A stretch of 13,927 bases of DNA, taken from assembly GCA_003445895.1 (NCBI GenBank), contig DMCD01000120.1, positions 2,742 to 16,668 of the forward strand, in the 5' to 3' direction. This DNA is from Lachnoclostridium sp. Its GTDB lineage: Bacteria; Bacillota; Clostridia; Lachnospirales; Lachnospiraceae. The translations under genes were made by a program, and so were the position numbers. This document shows, in pieces, positions 1 to 7,462 of the stretch (position 1 is the first letter of the stretch; every line of letters begins with the position of its first letter). The notes under the pieces were generated by a model, which saw only the letters and a program-made list of their open reading frames with translations, had not been told where the DNA came from and ran no database searches.

Positions 1-447
<447 letters not shown>

Positions 448-487
448 GCATCGTAAGAATAATCATCTGTATCAGAAAAAACAGGAG

Positions 488-528
488 GAACGGCTTTCCC
501 GAAAACTGCGGGATGGCCGTTCTTCTTG
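488..528 (+). terminator. Rho-independent terminator after guaB
   Basis: A 14-nt 5' arm (488-501) pairs with 509-522 around a 7-nt loop (AAAACTG). There are 12 matches and two adjacent mismatches; the outer GAACGGC/GCCGTTC is perfect. The stem is followed by a T-rich tract (TTCTTCTT). It ends guaB. Its U-tract overlaps the -35 box of the next promoter. Confidence 0.85.
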
Positions 529-554
529 CTTATACGCCGCGGTTGCGGTATAAT
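526..554 (+). promoter_or_regulatory. Sigma-A-type promoter of the nusB-nadE gene run
   Basis: The -35 box is TTGCTT (526-531) and the -10 box is a perfect TATAAT (549-554), with a 17-nt spacer. Predicted transcription start is near 561, giving a leader of about 40 nt before the nusB ATG at 602. No other promoter of comparable quality is seen up to nadE, so this probably drives the whole run. The -35 box lies within the T-tract of the guaB terminator. Confidence 0.8.
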
Positions 555-591
555 GTAAGTTCAGAAATAAAGTGGCGAACTATGCTGATTT

Positions 592-596
592 GGAGG
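592..596 (+). promoter_or_regulatory. Shine-Dalgarno site fixing the nusB start
   Basis: GGAGG stands 5 nt before ATG 602. The longer in-frame option, GTG at 572, would be only about 10 nt from the predicted transcription start and has no Shine-Dalgarno, so 602 is preferred. Confidence 0.8.
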
Positions 597-601
597 ACTT
601 T

Positions 602-1060
602 ATGACCAGGAGAGAACTTAGGGAACACTGTTTTAAGCTGTTGTTCTGCACGGCGTTTTACCCGAGTGAAGAGGTGGAGGAGCAGATAGAACAGTATTTC
701 GGCGAGCCGCAGGAGACGGACGATGAGCCGGAGGGAACCGGAGAGGTGATTCATGATCCTGCGATGGACGTGTTTGACGGCGGTTATGTCCGTGAAAAGG
801 TCCAGAAGATCGTGGAAAAGGTTCCGGAACTCGACGAGGAGATCGGCCGGGTGGCGGAAGGATGGAGCGTTGCCCGCATGGGGCGGGAAGAGCTGACCAT
901 TCTCCGGCTTGCCCTGTATGAGATAAGGTACGAGGAAGATATTCCGAACAAGGTATCGGTCAATGAGGCCGTGGAGCTGGCCAAGAAGTTCGGCGGCAGA
1001 GATTCCGCATCCTTTGTCAACGGAATTCTCGCGAGACTCATGCCGGCCTCCGAGGCATAA
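602..1060 (+). CDS. nusB: Transcription antitermination protein NusB
   Basis: NusB (152 aa) binds boxA RNA together with NusE (ribosomal protein S10) and supports antitermination and rRNA transcription; it acts in the cytoplasm. The protein opens with MTRRELREHCFKLLF, the usual NusB start, and ends with the family signature around VNEAVELAKKFGG and FVNGILARL; MGREELTILRLALYEI is the conserved central helix. It is slightly longer than the roughly 130-140 aa typical of the family because of an acidic stretch at about residues 32-58 (GEPQETDDEPEGTGE), which looks like a lineage loop. The start at 602 is chosen from the GGAGG 5 nt upstream. It is the first gene of the run and xseA begins 16 nt after its stop. 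Confidence 0.95.
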   Translation: MTRRELREHCFKLLFCTAFYPSEEVEEQIEQYFGEPQETDDEPEGTGEVIHDPAMDVFDGGYVREKVQKIVEKVPELDEEIGRVAEGWSVARMGREELTILRLALYEIRYEEDIPNKVSVNEAVELAKKFGGRDSASFVNGILARLMPASEA

Positions 1061-1076
1061 GATACAGGAGCGGCAG

Positions 1077-2357
1077 ATGGCAAATGTATATTCCGTATCG
1101 CAGGTGAACTCCTACATCCGCAATATGTTTGCCCAGGACTACGCCCTGAGCCGTATTTCGGTGACCGGGGAGGTCTCCAACCTGAAGTACCACAGTTCGG
1201 GGCATATCTATTTTACCCTGAAGGATTCCGGGGGTGCCATCGCCTGCGTCATGTTTGCCGGAAAACGGGCCCAGGGACTTCTGTTCCGCATGGAGGAAGG
1301 CCAGAAGGTCATTGCAAGCGGCAGCATCGAGGTTTACGCAAAGAGCGGCCAGTACCAGCTGTACGCGAACCGGATTATCCGGGACGGCCAGGGAGACCTG
1401 TTTCAGAAGTTTGAGCAGCTGAAGAAACAGCTGGAAGAGATGGGGATGTTTGCCCCGGAATATAAGAAACCGATCCCGAAGTACGCAAAGACGGTGGGAG
1501 TGGTCACCGCAGAGACGGGAGCGGCCATTCACGATATCATGAATATCGCATCCCGCAGAAACCCCTATGTGCAGCTGATTCTCTGCCCGGCGAAGGTGCA
1601 GGGAGAGGGGGCGGCCGAGAGCATCGTGAGAGCCATCGGCATCCTGGACGCCATGGGGACGGATGTGATGATTGTGGGGCGCGGAGGCGGTTCCATCGAG
1701 GACCTCTGGGCCTTCAATGAGGAGATTGTGGCGCGGGCCGTCTTTTCCTGCAGAACGCCGGTGATATCGGCCGTCGGCCATGAAACCGACTGGACGATTG
1801 CGGATTTCGTGGCGGATCTTCGGGCGCCGACCCCGTCCGCGGCGGCAGAGCTGGCAGTATTCGACTACGCGCTGTTTGAGCGGAGTCTTGCAGAAACCCG
1901 GCAGAAGTTAAGAAGGCTCTCGGACCGGAAGACGGATGAGATGCGGAAGATGCAGGAGTACTTCCGCCTGAAGCTTCTTTCCCACAGCCCCGAACGGGAG
2001 CTGAATACCCGCAGGCAGGCGCTGGCGGATATTTCGGACCGGATGGAGCTTCTCATGAGCGGGCATATCCGGGAGAGCAGAAGAGACCTGGAACTGTCCA
2101 GAGAGCGGATGGAGCGGGGGATTGCGGCAAAGCTTTCGGATAGGCAGAAGCGCCTGCAGGTCCTTGCGGGACGTCTGGACGGACGCTCGCCCCTGCGGAA
2201 GATTTCCGGCGGTTTCGGCTTTGTCACGGACAAATCCGATGCGCGGATCGACACGGTGGACAAGGCTGTGCCGGGAGAGCAGATTCGAATTCGGATGAGG
2301 GACGGGCGCATCAGCGCGCTTGTTTCGGAAGTGGAGAAAGAATGGCAGAACAGCTGA
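1077..2357 (+). CDS. xseA: Exodeoxyribonuclease VII large subunit
   Basis: This is the catalytic large subunit (426 aa) of exonuclease VII, which degrades single-stranded DNA from both ends in complex with several copies of XseB. An N-terminal OB-fold (about 1-100, with ISVTGEVSNLK and SSGHIYFTLKD) is followed by the catalytic domain. Motifs are VGVVTAETGAAIHDI (140-154), VGRGGGSIEDLWAFNEE (200-216) and ISAVGHETDWTIADFVADLRAPTPS (split over 230-254). A long charged helical region follows (about 265-380), and the family's C-terminal GGFGFV motif is present. Start ATG 1077 has AGGAG 6 nt upstream. The frame stays open further upstream to 963, but that part lies inside nusB and has no family similarity. 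Its last 16 nt overlap xseB, which fits a coupled two-subunit enzyme. Confidence 0.96.
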   Translation: MANVYSVSQVNSYIRNMFAQDYALSRISVTGEVSNLKYHSSGHIYFTLKDSGGAIACVMFAGKRAQGLLFRMEEGQKVIASGSIEVYAKSGQYQLYANRIIRDGQGDLFQKFEQLKKQLEEMGMFAPEYKKPIPKYAKTVGVVTAETGAAIHDIMNIASRRNPYVQLILCPAKVQGEGAAESIVRAIGILDAMGTDVMIVGRGGGSIEDLWAFNEEIVARAVFSCRTPVISAVGHETDWTIADFVADLRAPTPSAAAELAVFDYALFERSLAETRQKLRRLSDRKTDEMRKMQEYFRLKLLSHSPERELNTRRQALADISDRMELLMSGHIRESRRDLELSRERMERGIAAKLSDRQKRLQVLAGRLDGRSPLRKISGGFGFVTDKSDARIDTVDKAVPGEQIRIRMRDGRISALVSEVEKEWQNS

Positions 2358-2554
2358 CGATAGAAGAGATTTTCCGGAAGCTTGATGATATCGTACGGAA
2401 GATGGACGACGGCGAGGTATCGCTGGAGGAATCCTTTACCCTCTATGAGACCGGCATGAAGCTGGTGAAAGAGGCGGGGGAGAGGATTGATCTGGTGGAG
2501 AAGAAAATCCGCGTCCTTCACGATGACGGACAGGAAGAAGAGAGGGATGCGTAA
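2342..2554 (+). CDS. xseB: Exodeoxyribonuclease VII small subunit
   Basis: This is the small subunit (70 aa) of exonuclease VII; several copies coat the helical part of XseA. It shows the typical pattern of a short two-helix protein: LTIEEIFRKLDDIVRKMDDGEVSLEESFTLYETGMKLV, with the conserved short turn (DDGEVSLEES) between helices. The charged tail (DDGQEEERDA) is variable in the family. It starts inside xseA (16-nt overlap) with GGAG 5 nt before the ATG. Its stop codon TAA shares its last A with the ispA ATG (TAATG), so translation of xseA, xseB and ispA is probably coupled. Confidence 0.94.
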   Translation: MAEQLTIEEIFRKLDDIVRKMDDGEVSLEESFTLYETGMKLVKEAGERIDLVEKKIRVLHDDGQEEERDA

Positions 2555-3429
2555 TGACCTTTACAGAGGCAAAACAGGAGATCGAAGAGATCATTTATTC
2601 CTATCTTCCGGAGGAGTGCGGCCCCCAGAAGACCATATTTGAGGCCATGAACTACAGCATGAAGGCCGGCGGAAAGAGAATCCGCCCCATGCTGATGCGG
2701 GAAGTATACCGCCTCTTCGGCGGGAGCGGGAAAGAGATTGAACCGATGATGGCGGCGATGGAGATGATGCACACCTCCTCCCTGATTCACGACGATCTGC
2801 CCTGCATGGACAACGATGAGTACCGCCGGGGCAAGAAGACCACCTGGGTGGTCTTCGGCTATGACATGGCGGTTCTTGCGGGAGACGCCCTGATGCTCTA
2901 CGCCTTTGAGACGGCGGCGAAGGCCCTCTCCATGACGGAGAATACGGCGGCTTGCGCCCGCTGCATGCAGATTCTGGCATCGAAGTCCGGAATATACGGC
3001 ATGGTGGGCGGACAGACCGTGGATGTGGAACTGACGGGAAAGCCCGTGCCGAAGGATAAGCTGAATTTTATCTATGAGCTGAAGACCGGTGCCCTTCTGG
3101 AGGCATCCATGATGATGGGGGCTGTGATGGCGAACGCCTCGGAGGAGGACCTTAAGAAGGTGGAACGGATGGCCGGAGATATCGGCCTGGCCTTCCAGAT
3201 CGAGGATGACATCCTGGATGAGACCAGCACCACCGAGGAGCTGGGAAAGCCGGTGGGCAGCGATGCAAAGAATGAAAAAACAACCTACGTGACGGTGGAG
3301 GGTCTGGAAAAGGCCCGGGCCGACGCGAGGGCGCTCTCCGAGGAGGCGGTGCAGATTCTGCACGAGCTCCCGGGAGAGAACCGCTTCCTGGAGGAGCTGA
3401 TCCTTCAGCTGGTGGACCGCAGATACTAG
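2554..3429 (+). CDS. ispA: Farnesyl diphosphate synthase type (short-chain trans-prenyltransferase)
   Basis: This 291-aa enzyme condenses dimethylallyl/geranyl diphosphate with isopentenyl diphosphate to give geranyl and farnesyl diphosphate. The first aspartate-rich motif is DDLPCMD (80-86), with the two extra residues typical of bacterial type II farnesyl diphosphate synthases. The second is DDILD (218-222), followed by GKPVGSDAKNEKTTYV. The substrate-binding GGKRIRP lies at 39-45. Length matches the family. In the segment RRGKKTTWVVFGYDMAVLAGDAL, which spans residues 91-113, W98 and Y103 stand where the His and Glu of the usual pattern (H-x-x-(Y/F)-G-E) are expected from memory. The gene sits between xseB and dxs, as in Bacillus, so supply of isopentenyl precursor and its elongation are co-transcribed. 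Product length is inferred and not proven. Confidence 0.93.
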   Translation: MTFTEAKQEIEEIIYSYLPEECGPQKTIFEAMNYSMKAGGKRIRPMLMREVYRLFGGSGKEIEPMMAAMEMMHTSSLIHDDLPCMDNDEYRRGKKTTWVVFGYDMAVLAGDALMLYAFETAAKALSMTENTAACARCMQILASKSGIYGMVGGQTVDVELTGKPVPKDKLNFIYELKTGALLEASMMMGAVMANASEEDLKKVERMAGDIGLAFQIEDDILDETSTTEELGKPVGSDAKNEKTTYVTVEGLEKARADARALSEEAVQILHELPGENRFLEELILQLVDRRY

Positions 3430-3448
3430 GCGGATATGTTTCTGAAAT

Positions 3449-3455
3449 GGGGTGA
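3449..3455 (+). promoter_or_regulatory. Shine-Dalgarno GGGGTGA, points to a CTG start of dxs at 3461
   Basis: GGGGTGA matches 6 of 7 bases of the extended Shine-Dalgarno consensus GAGGTGA. The GTG at 3452 lies inside this motif and has no ribosome-binding site of its own. The in-frame CTG at 3461 is 5 nt past the motif, a normal distance, and gives the family-typical N-terminus M(C)ILDRIN-like: here MILDRINGPEDVKKL. Confidence 0.6.
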
Positions 3456-5323
3456 CTATCCTGATACTTGACAGAATCAACGGTCCGGAGGATGTGAAGA
3501 AGCTCAGAGGGGAGGAGCTTTCACAGCTTGCGGAAGAAATACGGACCTTCCTGATTGAGAAGATCAGCATGACGGGAGGACATCTGGCCTCGAATCTGGG
3601 CGTGGTGGAGCTGACCATCGCACTGTTCCGCGCTTTTTCCCTGCCGGAGGATAAGATTGTCTGGGATGTGGGGCACCAGTCCTACACCCACAAGATCCTG
3701 AGCGGCAGAAAAGACGGATTCGACGCCCTCAGACAGTACGGCGGCATGAGCGGATTCCCCAAGAGGGCAGAATCCAGCTGCGACGCCTTTGATACCGGCC
3801 ACAGCTCCACCTCTATCTCCGCCGGACTGGGCATTGCCCAGGGCCGGGATCTGATGAGAGAGAACTACAAGGTGGTTTCGGTCATCGGGGATGGGGCGCT
3901 GACGGGCGGCATGGCCTATGAGGCGCTGAACAACGCCGGACGGATGAAAACGAACTTTATCATCGTCCTGAATGACAATAACATGTCCATCTCGGAGAAT
4001 GTGGGCGGCATGTCCACCTATCTCTCCAATCTGCGGGCGGACGAGGGATACAACCTTCTGAAGAAGGCGGTTTCGGATTCCCTCTCCAACATTCCGCTGG
4101 TGGGAGACCGGATGGTCAATACGCTTCTTCGGACGAAGAACAGCATCAAGCAGTTCCTGATACCCGGGATGCTGTTTGAGAATATGGGCCTGACCTATCT
4201 GGGTCCGGTGGACGGACATGATATCCGGAAGCTGGAGCGGATTTTCCGGGAGGCCCAGAAGATTGACCGCGCGGTGCTGATCCACGTGATCACCCGGAAG
4301 GGCAAGGGGTATGCGCCGGCGGAAAAGAACCCGGCGGCCTTCCACGGCGTGGGTCCCTTCTGCATCGAGACGGGAGAGCTGAAGAAGTCCAGCGAGAATC
4401 CCAGCTATACGGAAGTATTTTCCAGAGAGCTCTGCCGCCTGGCGGCGAAGGATGAGCGGATTGTCGCTCTGACGGCGGCCATGCCCGACGGGACGGGCCT
4501 TTCCCGGTTTGCGAGACGTTTTCCGAAGCGGTTCTTTGACGTGGGCATCGCCGAGCAGCACGCGGTGACCAGCGCCGCTGGCATGGCGGCGGCAGGCCTT
4601 AGGCCGGTGGTGGCGGTGTATTCCTCCTTCCTGCAGCGGGCCTATGACCAGATTGTGCATGATGTCTGTCTGCAGAATCTTCCGGTGGTGTTCTGCATCG
4701 ACCGGGCGGGCCTTGTGGGGTCCGACGGCGAGACCCACCAGGGAATCTTTGACCTGACCTATCTGTCCTCCATCCCGTCGATGACGGTGATGGCGCCCAA
4801 GAATATGTGGGAGCTCAGGGATATGATGCGCTTTGCCCTGTCTCTCGGCAGTCCGGCCGCCATCCGCTATCCCCGGGGCGAGGCCTATCGGGGCCTTAGA
4901 GACCACCGGGCAGTTGTGGAGTACGGAAAGAGCGAGATGCTCTATGAGGAGAAGGACCTGGCCCTTGTGGCCTTCGGCAGCATGGTCAGCTGTGCGGAGC
5001 ACATCCGCGCGAAGGTCCGAAAGGAAGGAAAAGCCTGCACGCTGGTGAACGGCCGGTTTGTCAAGCCCATCGATTACGGGATGCTGGACCGCCTGGCACA
5101 GGACCATTCCGTGATTGTGACCCTGGAGGAGAATGTGCTCCGGGGCGGCGCGGGCGAAGAGATCACGGCCTACATTCACAGCCATTATCCGGAGATCCGG
5201 GTGGTGAATATCGGCCTGCCGGATACCTATGTGGAGCATGGCAATGTCTCCGTTCTGCGGAAGGCTCTGGGGATTGACAGCGATTCCATCATCGAGCGGC
5301 TGAGGAAGGAGAACGTGATATGA
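3452..5323 (+). CDS. dxs: 1-deoxy-D-xylulose-5-phosphate synthase
   Basis: DXS is the thiamine-diphosphate enzyme that joins pyruvate and glyceraldehyde-3-phosphate to DXP, the first step of the MEP isoprenoid pathway. Numbering from GTG 3452 gives 623 aa, a normal length. Visible motifs are GHQSYTHKILSGR (74-86), FDTGHSSTSISAGLG (113-127), the ThDP/Mg site GDGALTGGMAYEALNNAG (146-163) with NDNN (174-177), and the transketolase pyrimidine domain with VGIAEQHAVTSAAGMAAAG, whose Glu activates ThDP. DRAGLVGSDGETHQG follows, then the C-terminal transketolase domain. The true start is probably CTG 3461 (620 aa): the GTG lies inside the Shine-Dalgarno, and starting at CTG gives the N-terminus seen in relatives. 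The gap from ispA is 22-31 nt. The last 4 nt overlap tlyA (ATGA). Confidence 0.95.
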   Translation: MTILILDRINGPEDVKKLRGEELSQLAEEIRTFLIEKISMTGGHLASNLGVVELTIALFRAFSLPEDKIVWDVGHQSYTHKILSGRKDGFDALRQYGGMSGFPKRAESSCDAFDTGHSSTSISAGLGIAQGRDLMRENYKVVSVIGDGALTGGMAYEALNNAGRMKTNFIIVLNDNNMSISENVGGMSTYLSNLRADEGYNLLKKAVSDSLSNIPLVGDRMVNTLLRTKNSIKQFLIPGMLFENMGLTYLGPVDGHDIRKLERIFREAQKIDRAVLIHVITRKGKGYAPAEKNPAAFHGVGPFCIETGELKKSSENPSYTEVFSRELCRLAAKDERIVALTAAMPDGTGLSRFARRFPKRFFDVGIAEQHAVTSAAGMAAAGLRPVVAVYSSFLQRAYDQIVHDVCLQNLPVVFCIDRAGLVGSDGETHQGIFDLTYLSSIPSMTVMAPKNMWELRDMMRFALSLGSPAAIRYPRGEAYRGLRDHRAVVEYGKSEMLYEEKDLALVAFGSMVSCAEHIRAKVRKEGKACTLVNGRFVKPIDYGMLDRLAQDHSVIVTLEENVLRGGAGEEITAYIHSHYPEIRVVNIGLPDTYVEHGNVSVLRKALGIDSDSIIERLRKENVI

Positions 5324-6117
5324 AAAAGCGACTGGACGTTCTTCTGACGGAGCAGGGGTTTGCGGAGTCCCGGGAGAAGGCGAAAACCATCATTATGTCC
5401 GGGATTGTGTATGTGAACAACCAGAAGGAGGACAAGGCGGGAGCCATGTTTCCGGAGGACTGTTCCATCGAGGTCCGGGGGCAGACCCTCCGGTATGTGA
5501 GCCGCGGCGGACTGAAGCTGGAGAAGGCCATGAAGAGCTTTCCCATCGAACTTGCGGGCGCTGTCTGCATGGACGTGGGCGCCTCCACCGGCGGGTTTAC
5601 CGACTGCATGCTGCAGAATGGCGCATCAAAGGTTTACGCCGTGGATGTGGGGCACGGGCAGCTGGCCTGGAAGCTTCGGAACGACGAGCGGGTTGTCTGT
5701 ATGGAGAAAACCAATATCCGCTACGTCACGCCGGAGGATATCGGGGAGGCGGTGGACTTTGTATCCATCGACGTCTCGTTTATCTCTCTGACCATGGTGC
5801 TGGGTCCGGTCCGGGCGATTCTGAAGCCGGAAGGGCATGTCACGGCACTCATCAAGCCGCAGTTTGAGGCGGGACGGGAGAAGGTCGGAAAGAAGGGCGT
5901 CGTGCGGGAGAAAAGCACCCACGAGGAGGTCATCGAAAAGGTGATTCTCTACGCCCGTTCCATCGGCTTCTCGGTGCTGGGACTGGATTATTCGCCCATC
6001 CGGGGCCCGGAGGGGAATATCGAATATCTGGTGTATCTCGGCAATACGGGAGATGAATTTGATACCGCAGCGATTCGCGCCACGGTGGACCGGGCGCATG
6101 AGGAACTGGATCGATGA
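5320..6117 (+). CDS. tlyA: TlyA/YqxC-family rRNA (cytidine-2'-O) methyltransferase
   Basis: This 265-aa protein is an S4 RNA-binding domain (about 1-60, beginning KKRLDVLLTEQGFAESREKA) fused to an FtsJ-like Rossmann methyltransferase. Motifs are RGGLKLEKA (62-70), the SAM-binding DVGASTGGFTD (85-95), SIDVSFISL with Asp151, and ALIKPQFEAG with Lys179. In mycobacteria TlyA 2'-O-methylates 16S and 23S rRNA. The older label hemolysin is common for the family but nothing here supports membrane lysis: there is no signal peptide or membrane segment. It overlaps dxs by 4 nt and nadK by 4 nt (both ATGA), suggesting coupled translation. The exact modified nucleotide in this organism is inferred from the family. 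Confidence 0.93.
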   Translation: MKKRLDVLLTEQGFAESREKAKTIIMSGIVYVNNQKEDKAGAMFPEDCSIEVRGQTLRYVSRGGLKLEKAMKSFPIELAGAVCMDVGASTGGFTDCMLQNGASKVYAVDVGHGQLAWKLRNDERVVCMEKTNIRYVTPEDIGEAVDFVSIDVSFISLTMVLGPVRAILKPEGHVTALIKPQFEAGREKVGKKGVVREKSTHEEVIEKVILYARSIGFSVLGLDYSPIRGPEGNIEYLVYLGNTGDEFDTAAIRATVDRAHEELDR

Positions 6118-6983
6118 ATAACTTTTTTGTTATCGCAAATACAGAAAAGGACTACGCGATGCAAACCGCGGATAAGGTGGAGGAGTTCCTGCAGGACCGG
6201 GGACTTTCCTGCCGGCGGGCCGACAGTACGAAGAAAAAGCGGGTGCAGAAGATCACGGGGCTGGAGCCCCATTTTACGGACGCCGGGCAGATCCCGGACA
6301 ACACCGACTGCATCATCGTGCTGGGCGGCGACGGAACCCTTCTGCAGGCGGCGAGAGATACCGCCGGCAAGGATATTCCGCTTCTCGGCATCAACAACGG
6401 CCATCTGGGGTACCTTTCCCAGGTGAGCGATGATGACGCGGTTTTTCCGGCGCTGGAGCGGCTGATCAACGATGATTACCGCATTGACCGAAGAATGCTT
6501 TTAGACGGCGCGGTGTATTCGGGAAAGAAGATGATTAAAAGGGATATTTCCATGAACGACGTCATCCTTTCCCGCGGCGGTACCAATCCCATGCACTTTC
6601 GTGTGTATGTCGATGACCAGGCGCTGGGAGAGTATGCGGGCGACGGCATCGTGGTCGCCACGCCGACGGGGTCCACGGCCTACAGCCTTTCGGCCGGGGG
6701 GCCGATCCTGGATCCGGCAACGCGCATGATTGTTCTGACACCGGTCTGCGCGCACATCATCGGGTCCAGAAGTATCGTTATATCGCACCGCAGTATCGTA
6801 AAAATTGTTATTGATCCGGAATATACCGGCACACAGAGCGTAAGCTTCGACGGGGGTGAAGCGATCGCCGTGAAGCCGGGGGATCACATTGTAATAACGG
6901 AATCAGTATTGACCGCACCGCTGATTGAACTGGAACGGATGTCGTTCCTGGAGCGGCTGCGCAGGAAGATGCAGATGATTTAA
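6114..6983 (+). CDS. nadK: NAD kinase
   Basis: This 289-aa enzyme phosphorylates NAD+ to NADP+ using ATP or polyphosphate. It carries the diagnostic GGDGT (71-75), INNGHLGYLS (93-102), the NAD-contacting SMNDV (146-150) and TPTGSTAYSLSAGGP (183-197). The C-terminal part (SFDGG, then the ITES and SFLERLRRKM helix) is normal. The start codon overlaps the tlyA stop (ATGA), with AGGA 9 nt before it. The tlyA-nadK-argR-recN order is common in Clostridia, whereas Bacillus lacks nadK here. With nadE at the end of the same gene run, two steps of NAD(P) synthesis are likely co-transcribed. The last 250 nt are somewhat richer in A+T than the rest, but no promoter could be made out there. Confidence 0.96.
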   Translation: MNNFFVIANTEKDYAMQTADKVEEFLQDRGLSCRRADSTKKKRVQKITGLEPHFTDAGQIPDNTDCIIVLGGDGTLLQAARDTAGKDIPLLGINNGHLGYLSQVSDDDAVFPALERLINDDYRIDRRMLLDGAVYSGKKMIKRDISMNDVILSRGGTNPMHFRVYVDDQALGEYAGDGIVVATPTGSTAYSLSAGGPILDPATRMIVLTPVCAHIIGSRSIVISHRSIVKIVIDPEYTGTQSVSFDGGEAIAVKPGDHIVITESVLTAPLIELERMSFLERLRRKMQMI

Positions 6984-6999
6984 TTTGGGGGAGACTATC

Positions 7000-7446
7000 A
7001 TGAAACTCGAAAGACACAGCAAAATTGTGGAACTGATTGGAAAGTATGACATCGAAACACAGGAGGAACTGGCAGCCTATCTTCAGAAAGAAGGATTCCA
7101 GGTGACCCAGGCGACGGTATCGCGGGACATCCGGGAGCTTCGGCTGACCAAGGTGCAGACGGGCAAGGGACGCCAGAAGTATTCCCTGATCCATCAGCAG
7201 TCACCTTCGGATGACAAGTACATCCGGATCCTGCACGACAGCTTCCTTTCCATGGACATGGCCCAGAATATCCTGGTGATACGGACAGTCTCGGGAATGG
7301 CCATGGCGGTGGGGGCTGCCATCGATTCTCTGAACTTTCCGGAGGTTGTGGGGTGCATTGCCGGCGATGATACGGTTATGTGCGCCATCCGCACGCTGGA
7401 CGACACCATCGTCCTGATGGACAAGATCCGCAAGCTGATTGAATGA
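7000..7446 (+). CDS. argR: Arginine repressor ArgR/AhrC
   Basis: This 148-aa regulator represses arginine biosynthesis genes and activates catabolism as an arginine-bound hexamer. The N-terminal winged helix has QATVSRDIRELRLTKV (37-52), the DNA-recognition helix. The C-terminal oligomerisation and arginine-binding core has VGCIAGDDTVMCAIRT (117-132) with the Asp-Asp pair that holds arginine. The start ATG 7000 follows GGAG with a 6-nt spacer; a TTG at 6985 is rejected because it overlaps the Shine-Dalgarno. It lies 16 nt from nadK and 16 nt from recN. The argR-recN pairing is conserved across Firmicutes. I see no convincing ARG box in the window, so self-regulation is not indicated. Confidence 0.95.
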   Translation: MKLERHSKIVELIGKYDIETQEELAAYLQKEGFQVTQATVSRDIRELRLTKVQTGKGRQKYSLIHQQSPSDDKYIRILHDSFLSMDMAQNILVIRTVSGMAMAVGAAIDSLNFPEVVGCIAGDDTVMCAIRTLDDTIVLMDKIRKLIE

Positions 7447-7448
7447 TT

Positions 7449-7453
7449 GGAGG
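7449..7453 (+). promoter_or_regulatory. Shine-Dalgarno GGAGG deciding the recN TTG start
   Basis: GGAGG (within GGAGGAAGGAAG) stands 9 nt before TTG 7463. The other in-frame TTG, at 7439, lies upstream of this site inside argR and has no Shine-Dalgarno. Starting at 7463 gives MLLELHVKNLALID, the RecN-type N-terminus. Confidence 0.75.
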
Positions 7454-7462
7454 AAGGAAGAA

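Noticed and set aside
963..1076. N-terminal extension of xseA
   Set aside because: It lies inside nusB and has no similarity to the family. ATG 1077 has AGGAG 6 nt upstream and gives the normal N-terminus.
3436..3471. 11-codon frame (ATG 3436) across the dxs start as a possible leader peptide
   Set aside because: The only purine-rich stretch is 2 nt before the ATG, which is too close, and a frame this short is expected by chance.
3521..5239. 572-codon open frame on the minus strand across dxs
   Set aside because: It is the antisense shadow of dxs in GC-rich DNA. It has no family similarity, no ribosome-binding site and is low in complexity (His/Arg/Gly/Leu rich).
5320..6117. Hemolysin reading of tlyA
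   Set aside because: The S4 plus FtsJ-like methyltransferase domains and lack of a signal or membrane segment support rRNA methylation.
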